Assembly (NCBI GenBank): GCA_965261925.1
Contig: OZ253486.1
Span: forward strand, 1,426,001 to 1,490,000
Reading direction: 5' to 3'
From: Bin87 sp965261925
Lineage (GTDB): Bacteria > Chloroflexota > Dehalococcoidia > Lucifugimonadales > UBA3495
Length of the DNA: 64,000 bases
Shown: positions 23,906 through 31,954 of the stretch, one piece after another
Layout: each line of letters begins with the position of its first letter
How positions within the stretch are numbered: the first letter of the stretch is position 1
Notes under the pieces: generated by a model
What the model was told of the DNA's origin: nothing
Seen by the model: only the letters and a program-made list of their open reading frames with translations
Database searches by the model: none
Translations under genes and position numbers: made by a program

Positions 23906-24715
23906 ATGGTGGAACACACCCCCAAACGCAAAACTGCTTCCAATTCTCCCTCGTCGTACAGCGGAGGGATAACCATCAAATCCCGCCGGGAGATGGAGGC
24001 CATGGAGCGGGCCGGCGCCATTGTGGGCGCGACCCTGACGCTCCTCAAGAATTCGGTTGAGCCCGGCATGACCACGGGCGACCTCAACCGCATCGCGGAC
24101 AAGAACATCCGCAGCATGGGCGCAGTGCCCACCTTCATCGGCTACCACGGGTTCCCCGCCGCCATCTGCGCCTCGGTCAACGAGGAAATCGTCCACGGCA
24201 TTCCTGGCAAAAGGGTGCTGAAAGAGGGCGATATCATCAAGATGGACGTGGGAGCAACCATCGACGGTTTCATTGGCGACGCAGCCATTTCGGTGGCGGT
24301 CGGCGAGGTGACCGGCGACACCCAAAAGCTCATGGACGATACGGAGGCGAGCCTGTACGCCGGGATCGCCGCGGCTCAGCCGGGCAATCGGATTGGTGAC
24401 ATCGGAGCCGCCGTATCGGGATACGCCGTACCGCGCGGCTACGGCGTGGTCCGGCAGTTCGTCGGCCACGGTGTGGGTCGCTACCTCCACGAGGACCCGC
24501 AGGTCCCGAATTACGGCGAGGCCGGCAAGGGCGTTTTGCTGCGGCCGGGCATGTGCATTTGCATTGAGCCCATGCTGAACATGGGCACCGAAAACACCAC
24601 CATACTGGGCGACGACTGGACGGTGGTCACCGCCGACGGTGCGTTGTCCGCTCACTTTGAGCACACCCTGGCCATCACCGCGGACGGTCCCAAGATACTG
24701 ACGATGCACGACTAG
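23906..24715 (+). CDS. map: methionine aminopeptidase type I
   Basis: Map removes the initiator Met from new proteins with a dinuclear metal site. The ligands are in DVGATIDGFIGDAA (two Asp), QFVGHGVGR (His), CICIEPM (Glu) and the final FEHTLAI (Glu). The catalytic His is in FIGYHGFPAAICASVNEEIVHGIP. About 20 poorly conserved residues (TPKRKTASNSPSSYSGG) precede the usual ITIKSRREMEAMERAG start. A TTTCAA-N17-TATAAT promoter ends 4 nt before the ATG and 7 nt before an in-frame GTG (23909), so a leaderless transcript from the GTG is possible. From the operon mRNA the ribosome site is weak. Confidence 0.93.
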   Translation: MVEHTPKRKTASNSPSSYSGGITIKSRREMEAMERAGAIVGATLTLLKNSVEPGMTTGDLNRIADKNIRSMGAVPTFIGYHGFPAAICASVNEEIVHGIPGKRVLKEGDIIKMDVGATIDGFIGDAAISVAVGEVTGDTQKLMDDTEASLYAGIAAAQPGNRIGDIGAAVSGYAVPRGYGVVRQFVGHGVGRYLHEDPQVPNYGEAGKGVLLRPGMCICIEPMLNMGTENTTILGDDWTVVTADGALSAHFEHTLAITADGPKILTMHD

Positions 24716-24775
24716 CGACACACGCGCCGCCGGCAGCCCGGCCACGGGCCAAACGGGGCGAAAGCAGGAAGGTTT

Positions 24776-24994
24776 ATGGCAAAGAAAGAAGCGATTGAAG
24801 TTGAGGCGCAGGTAACCGAAGCCCTGCCCAACGGCATGTTCCGGGTGGAACTGCCCAACGAGCACAAGGTTCTGGCGCACATATCCGGCAAGATCCGCAT
24901 GCACTTCATTCGGGTGCTGCCGGGCGACCGGGTGCTGGTGGAGCTGTCTCCTTACGATCTGACCCGAGGCCGCATCACCTATCGCTTCAAGTAG
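24776..24994 (+). CDS. infA: translation initiation factor IF-1
   Basis: IF-1 (72 residues, exact family length) blocks the ribosomal A site during initiation. It is an OB-fold: AIEVEAQVTEALPNGMFRVEL, GHKVLAHISGKIR-like HKVLAHISGKIRMHFIRVLPGDRVLVELSPYDLTRGRITYRFK. AGGAAGG lies before the ATG. Confidence 0.98.
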   Translation: MAKKEAIEVEAQVTEALPNGMFRVELPNEHKVLAHISGKIRMHFIRVLPGDRVLVELSPYDLTRGRITYRFK

Positions 24995-25015
24995 CCACAG
25001 CCGCGGAGTATATTC

Positions 25016-25129
25016 ATGAAAGTGTCCGCATCCGTGAAGCCACGCTGCGACCGTTGCCGGGTGATCCGGCGCAAGGGCGCGGTACGCATCATCTGCGTAA
25101 ACAGCAAGCACGCGCAGCGGCAGGGATAG
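25016..25129 (+). CDS. rpmJ: 50S ribosomal protein L36
   Basis: The 37-residue product reads MKVSASVKPRCDRCRVIRR, then KGAVRIICVNSKHAQRQG. It keeps the zinc site CXXC...C...H, so it is the zinc-binding form. CGGAG lies before the ATG. It sits between infA and rpsM as in most bacteria. L36 is a late assembly protein of the 50S subunit. Confidence 0.96.
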   Translation: MKVSASVKPRCDRCRVIRRKGAVRIICVNSKHAQRQG

Positions 25130-25192
25130 CTCGACCTGGCACAGACCGGTCAGCCCGTTCCACGACCGCAACCAAAGTTCAGGAGCGTAACC

Positions 25193-25585
25193 ATGGTCCG
25201 AATATCTGGAGTCGACGTACCCGACCGCAAACGCGCCCACATTGCCCTGCGTAGCATCTATGGCATTGGCCCCGCCAAGGCTATCGAAATTGTCGGCAAG
25301 GCTAACCTGGATACCGACATGCCGCCGCGCATGAATGAACTCTCCGAGATCGAAGTTGACCGCATTCGCGTCATCGTCGACCAGGACTACATCACCGAAG
25401 GCGATCTGCGCCGCGAACACAACGAGAATATTCGCCGGCTGATCGACATCGGCAGCTACCGGGGGCTGCGCCATCGCCGGAACCTGCCGGTTCACGGCCA
25501 GCGCACCCGCACTAACGCCCGCTCCCGAAAGGGCGCCCGGCGCACCGTGGCCGGCCGCGGTCGGCGCACCGGCGGCAAGAAGTAA
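25193..25585 (+). CDS. rpsM: 30S ribosomal protein S13
   Basis: S13 (130 residues) bridges the 30S head to the 50S subunit. It begins VRISGVDVPDRKRAHIALRSIYGIGPAKA, has RREHNENIRRLIDIGSYRGLRHRR and the basic tail GQRTRTNARSRKGARRTV. GGAGCG lies before the ATG. Confidence 0.98.
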   Translation: MVRISGVDVPDRKRAHIALRSIYGIGPAKAIEIVGKANLDTDMPPRMNELSEIEVDRIRVIVDQDYITEGDLRREHNENIRRLIDIGSYRGLRHRRNLPVHGQRTRTNARSRKGARRTVAGRGRRTGGKK

Positions 25586-25647
25586 TCTTGACCGTCAGCG
25601 CCGGACTGCGTTCTGCCATACCAGGAACTTTGAAGAGGTAAAAACCA

Positions 25648-26031
25648 ATGCCCCGACCACGCGCACGACGTCGTGAGCGACGCTCCATTCCCCACGGGCG
25701 CGCTTACATCTACTCCACATTCAACAACACGCTGGTCAGCCTGACCGACCCCGACGGAAACGTCGTGGCGTCCACCAGTGCGGGCACCGCCGGCTTCCGC
25801 GGATCACGCAAGGGCACGGCTTTTGCCGCGCAGCGAGCCGCCGAACAGGCCGCACGTCGCGGCGTGGACATGGGCATGCGCAATATTGACGTGTACATCA
25901 AAGGCCCTGGCTCCGGACGCGAACCCGCTATTCGGGCTTTGCAGGGAGCGGGCCTCAACGTCAACAGCATTCGCGACGTGACTCCCATCCCCCACAACGG
26001 TGTCCGTCCGCCAAAGCGCCGCCGGGTCTAA
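25648..26031 (+). CDS. rpsK: 30S ribosomal protein S11
   Basis: S11 (127 residues) lies in the 30S platform. It shows GRAYIYSTFNNTLVSLTDPDGNVV, SAGTAGFRGSRKGTAFAAQ, VYIKGPGSGREPAIRAL and the C-terminal DVTPIPHNGVRPPKRRRV. GAAGAGG lies before the ATG. Confidence 0.98.
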   Translation: MPRPRARRRERRSIPHGRAYIYSTFNNTLVSLTDPDGNVVASTSAGTAGFRGSRKGTAFAAQRAAEQAARRGVDMGMRNIDVYIKGPGSGREPAIRALQGAGLNVNSIRDVTPIPHNGVRPPKRRRV

Positions 26032-26073
26032 TTTCGCAACGTCACTCCCCACACCACTAACGGAAAGACCAAC

Positions 26074-26700
26074 ATGGGTAGATATACCGGACCATCGTGT
26101 CGCCTGTGCCGCCGCGCCGGCGAAAAGCTCTTCCTGAAAGGCGACCGCTGCTTTTCACCGCGTTGCGCCATCGAGCGCCGCCATATCCCGCCCGGAGGTG
26201 GTGGACAGCGCCGGCGGCGCGTGTCCGACTACGGCGTGCACCTACGGGAGAAACAGAAGGCCCGCCAGATGTACGGCGTGATGGAAAGTCAGTTCCGGAA
26301 GTACATGACCGACGCGTTCAACACGCCGGGCATCTCCGGCAACAACCTGCTCCGCACCCTGGAGCGTCGTCTCGACAACGTGGTCTATCTGCTGGGGTTT
26401 GCCGATTCGCGCAAACAGGCCCGCCAGATGGTCCAGCACGGCCACTTCAACGTCAACGGCCGCAAGACCGACATCCCCTCCTTCCTGGTCAAGGCGGGAC
26501 AGAGCGTATCCTGGACGGAAACGTCTCGCAAACGCGAGTTCTTCGCCGACCGCACCGACGGGCTGCCCAAGCGCACCCTCCCCAGCTGGCTGACCCTCGA
26601 CCTGACCCAAATGGAAGGTCAGGTGATCTCAATGCCGCCGGACAACGAACTGCCCGAAACCATCAACTCCCGCCTGATCGTCGAGTTCTACTCAAGGTAA
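26074..26700 (+). CDS. rpsD: 30S ribosomal protein S4 (zinc-binding form)
   Basis: S4 (208 residues) starts 16S rRNA folding and helps fidelity. The N-terminus keeps a zinc motif, CRLCRRAGEKLFLKGDRC...C. The S4 RNA-binding domain follows, RTLERRLDNVVYLLGFADSRKQARQMVQHGHFNVNGRKTDIPS, and it ends in NSRLIVEFYSR. In E. coli S4 represses the alpha operon. rpoA starts 8 nt after the stop. Confidence 0.98.
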   Translation: MGRYTGPSCRLCRRAGEKLFLKGDRCFSPRCAIERRHIPPGGGGQRRRRVSDYGVHLREKQKARQMYGVMESQFRKYMTDAFNTPGISGNNLLRTLERRLDNVVYLLGFADSRKQARQMVQHGHFNVNGRKTDIPSFLVKAGQSVSWTETSRKREFFADRTDGLPKRTLPSWLTLDLTQMEGQVISMPPDNELPETINSRLIVEFYSR

Positions 26701-26708
26701 CCTGCGGC

Positions 26709-27797
26709 ATGTTAGATCCTCAGATTCTCCCGCCATTGCGGGATCCAGAACCCGAAATTCCTTCCCCGTCCATCCGGGTGATCGACAGCAACGATACCTT
26801 CGCGTGCGTCGCCTTGGAACCGCTGGAACGGGGATATGCCACCACCGTGGGCAACCCGCTTCGCCGGTTGCTGCTCAGCTCCATCCAGGGAACCGCCGTG
26901 ACCTGGGTGAAGATTGAAGGCGTGCCCCACGAATACACCGTGATACCCGGCGTGAAGGAAGAGGTCATGGACCTTCTGCTCAGCGTCAAGCGTATCCGCA
27001 TCAACGCCCTCTCCAAGCGCACCGGCAAGATGCGCCTCGACGTGACCGGCGAGGGCCGGGTCTGCGCCGGCGATATCGCGGTGGCCAGCGACTACCAGAT
27101 AGTCAACCCTGAACTGCACCTGGCCACGCTGGACAACCCGGACGTGTCCCTGTCCATCGAATTCAACGTGGAACCGGGCAAGGGCTACCAGCAGGTGGCC
27201 CAGGGCGACAGCATGGCCGGTCTGCCGGTGGGTGTGCTGCCGGTGGACGCCATCTACAACCCCGTCCGCAAGGTGGAATACTCGGTGGAACGGATGATGG
27301 TCGGCCAGCAGACCGACTGGGAGCGGCTGATCCTGCAGGTATGGACTGACGGAGCCGTGAGCCCCCTGGCCGCCATCCAGGAAGCCTCAGAGAACCTCGT
27401 CCAGCACTTCTTCATGTTCAACCAGCTCAGCCGGCCCGCCGACGCTCCGCTGGACACGGGCAATCTGTCCGTTGCCTCGGAAGTCTACCTGATGCCCATC
27501 GAACGTTTGGACCTGTCTTCGCGCACCCTCAATTGCCTGAAGCGGGCCAAGCTCGATCGAGTGGGACAGGTGCTGGACCTCAGTTCGGACGAACTGTTGA
27601 ACATCCGCAACTTCGGGCAAAAGTCGCTGGAAGAATTGCAGGCCAAACTTGCGGAGTTGGGCGTCAGCTCGTCCCGGGTCAGCCAGGCCGCCAGTGAAGC
27701 CGGTCCTGACCTGGACGACGAAGGGCTGGACGATCCCGACGTTCCTCTGGTGTTTGACCCTGAAGACGAAGAATACGACTACGACAACGGTGATTAG
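26709..27797 (+). CDS. rpoA: RNA polymerase alpha subunit
   Basis: The alpha subunit (362 residues) forms the dimer that scaffolds beta and beta'. The N-terminal domain has FACVALEPLERGYATTVGNPLRRLLLSSIQGTAV and VTGEGRVCAGDI. The C-terminal DNA- and activator-binding domain is LDLSSRTLNCLKRAKLDRVGQVLDLSSDELLNIRNFGQKSLEE. A strongly acidic tail (DDEGLDDPDVPLVFDPEDEE) closes the protein. The frame is open upstream through rpsD. The start chosen is the first ATG after the rpsD stop. Confidence 0.97.
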   Translation: MLDPQILPPLRDPEPEIPSPSIRVIDSNDTFACVALEPLERGYATTVGNPLRRLLLSSIQGTAVTWVKIEGVPHEYTVIPGVKEEVMDLLLSVKRIRINALSKRTGKMRLDVTGEGRVCAGDIAVASDYQIVNPELHLATLDNPDVSLSIEFNVEPGKGYQQVAQGDSMAGLPVGVLPVDAIYNPVRKVEYSVERMMVGQQTDWERLILQVWTDGAVSPLAAIQEASENLVQHFFMFNQLSRPADAPLDTGNLSVASEVYLMPIERLDLSSRTLNCLKRAKLDRVGQVLDLSSDELLNIRNFGQKSLEELQAKLAELGVSSSRVSQAASEAGPDLDDEGLDDPDVPLVFDPEDEEYDYDNGD

Positions 27798-27799
27798 TC

Positions 27800-28153
27800 A
27801 TGTCATCCCATCGCGTCGCCGGCCGCAAACTCAGCCGGTACAAAGACCAACGCAAGGCGCTGCTGCGGGGCCTCACCGCGGACCTGATACGGCACGAACG
27901 TATCACGACCACCCTGGCGAAGGCCAAGGAAACCCGCGTGATGACCGAAAAGATCATTACCCACGGGAAAAAGGGAACCCTGCACAACCGGCGGACCGCC
28001 CTGAGCAGACTTCCTCAGAAGGATGTCGTGGCCAAGGTGTTTGACGAACTCGGCCCCCGTTACGCTGAACGACCCGGCGGCTACACCCGCATCATCAAGC
28101 TGGGACCCCGCCAGGGCGACGGCGCGTCGATGGCCGTTATTGAACTCGTGTAG
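27800..28153 (+). CDS. rplQ: 50S ribosomal protein L17
   Basis: L17 (117 residues) sits near the tunnel exit. It reads SSHRVAGRKLSRYKDQRKALLRGLTADLI, then ERITTTLAKAKETR and RPGGYTRIIKLGPRQGDGASMAVIELV. Only 2 nt separate it from rpoA, implying coupled translation. Confidence 0.98.
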   Translation: MSSHRVAGRKLSRYKDQRKALLRGLTADLIRHERITTTLAKAKETRVMTEKIITHGKKGTLHNRRTALSRLPQKDVVAKVFDELGPRYAERPGGYTRIIKLGPRQGDGASMAVIELV

Positions 28154-28203
28154 CACGGGCGTGACAACACCGATTGAGGAATTGCCATTGCCCCAATAAC
28201 CGC

Positions 28204-29028
28204 ATGACATCCCGACGCAGCGGCGACGAAGCGCAACGGCGCATTGCCCTGGTGGTCGCATACGAAGGCGCCAACTACGCCGGCTTTCAACTTCAAGCCG
28301 ACATTCCGACGATCCAGGGAGAGTTGGAAAAAGCTTTCAATCGTCTTACCGGGGAACACGCAAGGGTACGAGGAGCCAGTCGCACCGACTCCGGCGCCCA
28401 TGCCATTGGTCAGGTGGTTGACCTTGTTACCGACACCACGCACGGAACCGACGTGGTAGTTGCGGCAATGAACCACCACCTGCCGGATGATATTCGCATA
28501 GTAACTGCCAGCGACGTGCCCGCGGAATTCCACGCCAGGCGCAGCGCCACGAGACGGGACTACCGGTACAGCATCGCCAACCGATCCGTACCTTTCCCTT
28601 TCCTGCGGCGCAGCCACCACGCAGAGCCGAAACCGTTGAACCTCGACGCGATGCAGATGGCGAGCCACAGCCTGCTGGGCATTCGGGATTTCCGGCAGAT
28701 CGCCACGGCGCACCCCGCCGACCAGAGCGCGGTACGCCAGGTGTTCCGGTGGGACGTGAAACGCCAGAGCGACGACCAGGATGTCATTGTGATAGATTGT
28801 GCGGCCAATGGGTTCCTGCGGCATCAAATCAGGAGAGCCAACGCGATATTGGTGGAGATAGGAAAAGGACGATTGCCCATTCACGCCACGGCCGATGCCC
28901 TGGCGGGCCGAACTCAAAAACTGCACGGCGTCTCCACCCTCCCCGCAAAGGGACTGTGTCTGCGGTCGGTGCACTACCCCGAATTCAATCATCTGCTAAA
29001 GGTAGCCAGTTACCATGAAACGAACTAG
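28204..29028 (+). CDS. truA: tRNA pseudouridine(38-40) synthase
   Basis: TruA makes pseudouridine at positions 38-40 of the tRNA anticodon arm. The catalytic Asp is in ASRTDSGAHAIGQV. Other family segments are VVAYEGANYAGFQ, DIRIVTASDVPAEFHARRSATRRDYRYSI and IDCAANGFLRHQIRR. The product is 274 residues from the ATG. An upstream TTG in frame is possible but has no ribosome site. The gene overlaps rplM by 14 nt, so it belongs to the same transcript. Confidence 0.94.
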   Translation: MTSRRSGDEAQRRIALVVAYEGANYAGFQLQADIPTIQGELEKAFNRLTGEHARVRGASRTDSGAHAIGQVVDLVTDTTHGTDVVVAAMNHHLPDDIRIVTASDVPAEFHARRSATRRDYRYSIANRSVPFPFLRRSHHAEPKPLNLDAMQMASHSLLGIRDFRQIATAHPADQSAVRQVFRWDVKRQSDDQDVIVIDCAANGFLRHQIRRANAILVEIGKGRLPIHATADALAGRTQKLHGVSTLPAKGLCLRSVHYPEFNHLLKVASYHETN

Positions 29029-29446
29029 CACTTATTTCGCCAAAGCCGGTGACGTGCCGGATAGCTGGCGCGTCATAGATGCGACCGGCATCAGCCTGGG
29101 CCGGCTGGCCCGGCAGGTGGCCGTGGCTCTCCAGGGCAAGGACCAGCCCATGTACACCCCACACGTCATCACCGGGTGTCACGTGGTGGTTATCAATGCC
29201 GACAAGGTCCGCATCACCGGCCGCAAGTTGACGCAAAAGATGTACTACCGCCACAGCGGCTACGTGGGCAACCTCAAGTCGTTCCTCATGCGGGACATGA
29301 TGGAGGAGCGCCCGGACCGGGTGGTGCAGCTTGCAGTCAAGGGCATGCTGCCATCCAACAAGCAGGGCCGGCACATGCTCCGCCGTCTGCGCATCTACGC
29401 CGGCGACCAGCATCCCCACGAAGCGCAGGTGGGCAGCGCCCAATAG
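29015..29446 (+). CDS. rplM: 50S ribosomal protein L13
   Basis: L13 (143 residues) is an early assembly protein. Motifs: STYFAKAGDVPDSWRVIDATGISLGRLARQVA, KVRITGRKLTQKMYYRHSGYVGNLKS, AVKGMLPSNKQGRHMLRRLRIYAGDQHPHEAQ. The ribosome site AAAGG lies inside the end of truA. Confidence 0.98.
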   Translation: MKRTSTYFAKAGDVPDSWRVIDATGISLGRLARQVAVALQGKDQPMYTPHVITGCHVVVINADKVRITGRKLTQKMYYRHSGYVGNLKSFLMRDMMEERPDRVVQLAVKGMLPSNKQGRHMLRRLRIYAGDQHPHEAQVGSAQ

Positions 29447-29498
29447 CTTCGCAATTGCTTTCAGACAATCGCCAACGCAAGGCAGGTAACAGACCAAT

Positions 29499-29912
29499 AT
29501 GGTGACGCAAGCAGAACCGCAATCGCAGTACTTCTACGGGACGGGCCGTCGCAAGAGAGCCATCGCCAAGGTGCGCATTTATCCGGACGATGGCACCGCA
29601 ATCATCGTTAACGACAAGCCCATGGAGGACTACTTCAATTGGCTGCCCTGGCAGTCCACCGTGCGGGAGCCCTTCGCGACATCAGGGACTGTTGGCCGCT
29701 TTCGCGTCATGGCCAAGGTGTACGGCGGCGGCGTCAACGCCCAGGCCGAGGCCATCCGTCACGGCATTTCCCGCGCGCTGGTGGTGTTCGATCCCAACCT
29801 GAAGTCCAGCCTGCGCCGCGCCGGCTTCATCACCCGGGACGCGCGGGTCAAGGAAAGCAAGAAGTACGGACTGAAGCGCGCCCGCCGGGCCCCGCAGTAC
29901 ACCAAGCGGTAA
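29499..29912 (+). CDS. rpsI: 30S ribosomal protein S9
   Basis: S9 (137 residues) reaches the P-site tRNA with its C-terminal tail. It shows YFYGTGRRKRAIAKVRIYP, the central QAEAIRHGISRALV and the invariant tail ESKKYGLKRARRAPQYTKR ending in Lys-Arg. It is the last gene of the ribosomal run, with GGCAGGTAAC before the ATG. Confidence 0.98.
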   Translation: MVTQAEPQSQYFYGTGRRKRAIAKVRIYPDDGTAIIVNDKPMEDYFNWLPWQSTVREPFATSGTVGRFRVMAKVYGGGVNAQAEAIRHGISRALVVFDPNLKSSLRRAGFITRDARVKESKKYGLKRARRAPQYTKR

Positions 29913-29946
29913 GGCGCAGCTACCCACGCCAAGCTCGAGGAAGTTG

Positions 29947-30393
29947 ATGGGCGCGGCTGAAATTGCAGTCTTCATCGCCGGGGCATCGCTTGCTCTGACG
30001 GTGATCGTGCTGTTGGTCAGAGGCAGCTATCTGCTGGGCAGGTTGATCAACAAGGTGGAAAACCAGGAAGCCGGCATCGCCACCCTGAACGGGAAAGTTG
30101 ATAATCAGGAAGCCGGCATCGCCACCCTGAACGGGAAAGTTGATAACCAGGCAGCGGGCATCGCCACCCTGAACGGGAAAGTTGATAACCAGGCAGCCGG
30201 CATCGCCATACTGAGTGAGAAGGTTGATAACCAGGCAGCCGGAATTGCCACCCTGAACGGGAAGGTTGACACCTTAACCGCAGCCCTCAATGAGTTGCAC
30301 GCGGAACTCCAGCAGACCAACCGGATACTGGTCGGGTTGGCGAACCACACCCACGACGCCGACGGCAGGACCGTCTTCACCATCCCGTCCTGA
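29947..30393 (+). CDS. membrane-anchored coiled-coil protein of 14-residue repeats
   Basis: The 148-residue product starts with one membrane helix (IAVFIAGASLALTVIVLLV). Five near-identical 14-residue units follow (KVDNQAAGIATLNG type), and it ends in a coiled-coil helix LTAALNELHAELQQTNRIL and a short tail. The heptad-like spacing (two heptads per unit, hydrophobic V/I/L at regular positions) predicts a long parallel coiled coil projecting from the membrane. I do not recognise a family. GAGG lies 6 nt before the ATG. It lies 34 nt after rpsI and may be read from the same transcript up to the terminator. Confidence 0.7.
   Translation: MGAAEIAVFIAGASLALTVIVLLVRGSYLLGRLINKVENQEAGIATLNGKVDNQEAGIATLNGKVDNQAAGIATLNGKVDNQAAGIAILSEKVDNQAAGIATLNGKVDTLTAALNELHAELQQTNRILVGLANHTHDADGRTVFTIPS
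30052..30261 (+). repeat. 42-bp in-frame tandem repeat, 5 copies
   Basis: Five consecutive 42-bp units. Units 1-3 and 5 are nearly identical and unit 4 differs in its last third (ILSEK instead of TLNGK). The high DNA identity between units, including third codon positions, implies recent expansion. Confidence 0.92.
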
Positions 30394-30430
30394 CGAATCC
30401 GCCACCTGCGACGTGAACCCCTCGGTGATG

Positions 30431-30455
30431 ACCCCTCGGTAATGAGCCGAGGGGT
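30431..30455. terminator. bidirectional hairpin terminator
   Basis: ACCCCTCGG and CCGAGGGGT form a 9-bp stem with a 7-nt loop between two converging genes. A partial copy of the left arm (AACCCCTCGG) lies just upstream. Only a weak U-run follows on the plus strand (TTCGTCATTTC). Confidence 0.7.
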
Positions 30456-30463
30456 TCGTCATT

Positions 30464-31387
30464 TCAGAACAGGTCCCGCCCGATGGTCAGCCAGTAGAAC
30501 ATGATGTACACGCCGGCTACCACCATCAACCAGGCTCCCACGACGCCCACGTAGGGCAGGATCGCCCGCAGCCACCGGACCATCACCGAACGGGCGAGGG
30601 CCATGCCCAGCGTCAGCGCCATGATGACGCTGCCCATGCCGGCCGCGTAAAGCACGAATTGTCCCAGCGTGTCCAGCCATCCCGACGACAGGCCCGCGCC
30701 CACGCCCAGCACCGCCAGGAACAGCGGCAGCGTGCAGCTCAGGGACGCCAGTCCGTAGCTGATCCCGAACAGCAGGTAGCCGGGCAGGTTGGTTTGCGAC
30801 GGATCGCCGATGCGCGAAGCCGCCCGCTGGGCCAGGCTGGTGTAGATCTTGCCGCCGCTGGCCATGAAAGCGCCGGCGCCGATCAGCAACACCCCGATCG
30901 CGAGCCCGACGTACGGCAACGCGGCCACCACGATGGCCTGGGAACCGAACCCCAAGACCAGGCCCACCAGCCCGAACAGCACCACAAATCCCGCAGAAAC
31001 CGTGAGGCCGACCATGATTGCCCGGGCGACCAGGACGATCGGCCGGCGATTCTCGCGCTCCCCGCTGCCGCCGCTCACGTACAGGCCGAGGTAGGCGGGC
31101 AGCATGGCGAACCCGCACGGGTTGACCGCAGAGGCAGCTCCCACCGCGTAAGCAAACCCCAGCTTGATACCCGCGTTGCTGAGGCCGCTCCCCGACGAGC
31201 CGGACAGCAACTCAACGAACCGGTTCACGCCGTCTATGCCCTCGGTGCTCCGTAACAGCAGGGCGCCCACGATGGCTATGGCGTAGGCGACGGCAGCAAT
31301 CAGCGCCGCCAGCACGACGCTGCGGCTCACGGGAAGACGGTCCCATAGGGTGGTGGCAGTGGTCGGAGTTTCGACAGGAGTCGTCAT
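30464..31387 (-). CDS. CcdA/DsbD-family thiol-disulfide membrane transporter
   Basis: The 307-residue product has about eight hydrophobic segments. Its two conserved Cys motifs lie in membrane helices, NPCGFAMLPAYL and LSCTLPLFLAVLG, the pair that shuttles electrons from cytoplasmic thioredoxin to extracytoplasmic thiols in CcdA. Such proteins serve cytochrome c maturation or disulfide isomerisation. No cytochrome maturation genes adjoin, so the partner is unknown. The N-terminus of about 30 residues is soluble (Thr/Pro-rich). A GTG three codons earlier is an alternative start. I prefer the ATG because GGGGTGA precedes it. Confidence 0.85.
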   Translation of the reverse strand: MTTPVETPTTATTLWDRLPVSRSVVLAALIAAVAYAIAIVGALLLRSTEGIDGVNRFVELLSGSSGSGLSNAGIKLGFAYAVGAASAVNPCGFAMLPAYLGLYVSGGSGERENRRPIVLVARAIMVGLTVSAGFVVLFGLVGLVLGFGSQAIVVAALPYVGLAIGVLLIGAGAFMASGGKIYTSLAQRAASRIGDPSQTNLPGYLLFGISYGLASLSCTLPLFLAVLGVGAGLSSGWLDTLGQFVLYAAGMGSVIMALTLGMALARSVMVRWLRAILPYVGVVGAWLMVVAGVYIMFYWLTIGRDLF

Positions 31388-31481
31388 GGCGTTCACCCCG
31401 GAGAGTGGTTGTTCCGTTCATTTATGACGATCCGCAGCGTCAATCAACGCGGATAAATCGGATGCGGTCTTGTTAGTCCAA

Positions 31482-31829
31482 CTAGACGATGCGTTGCGTG
31501 TTGCGCACGATTACCGTATCGGCCAGCCGATCCGACAGCGAGCGGTGCTCGTCGTCGTCGATCAGTAGCAGAATCGCATCGGCGAAGAAGCCGATGACGA
31601 ACGAGTGGGCTACAACCTTGACCACCTCACGCACGAAGGTGGTGCCCCAGCCGCCCGGACCGCCGTCGCGTTTCACCGCCCGGATACCCAACAGCTGCTT
31701 GCCGGGAGTCTGCCCACGTCCCAAAACGATCAACCACCAGATGATATAGCCAATAATCAGCGTGAGGAAAAATAGAATACCGTCAAGAATGGTGGCGAAC
31801 ATCCGGCGTATTGGGCTGGCGTATTCCAT
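31482..31829 (-). CDS. RDD-family membrane protein
   Basis: This 115-residue RDD-type protein has two or three hydrophobic helices. The family Arg-Asp...Asp pattern is in RMFATILDGILFFL, the second helix is GYIIWWLIVLGRGQTPGKQLLGIRAV, and the C-terminal part is HRSLSDRLADTVIV. The function of the family is mostly unknown. Some members exchange ions. A relative lies at 34367-34807 with the same RSxxDRxAxTVI ending. GAGGT lies before the ATG. Confidence 0.85.
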   Translation of the reverse strand: MEYASPIRRMFATILDGILFFLTLIIGYIIWWLIVLGRGQTPGKQLLGIRAVKRDGGPGGWGTTFVREVVKVVAHSFVIGFFADAILLLIDDDEHRSLSDRLADTVIVRNTQRIV

Positions 31830-31954
31830 GGCTAGACCTCACTAATTGGTACGTTGCGAATAGCCTATCGGTTCGATCAGACCGGCGACCGACGTGATGG
31901 CGACGATGTCCACTTGTTCTCCAGGAAACTTGGTTTCCAGGGAACCCGGCGCTA

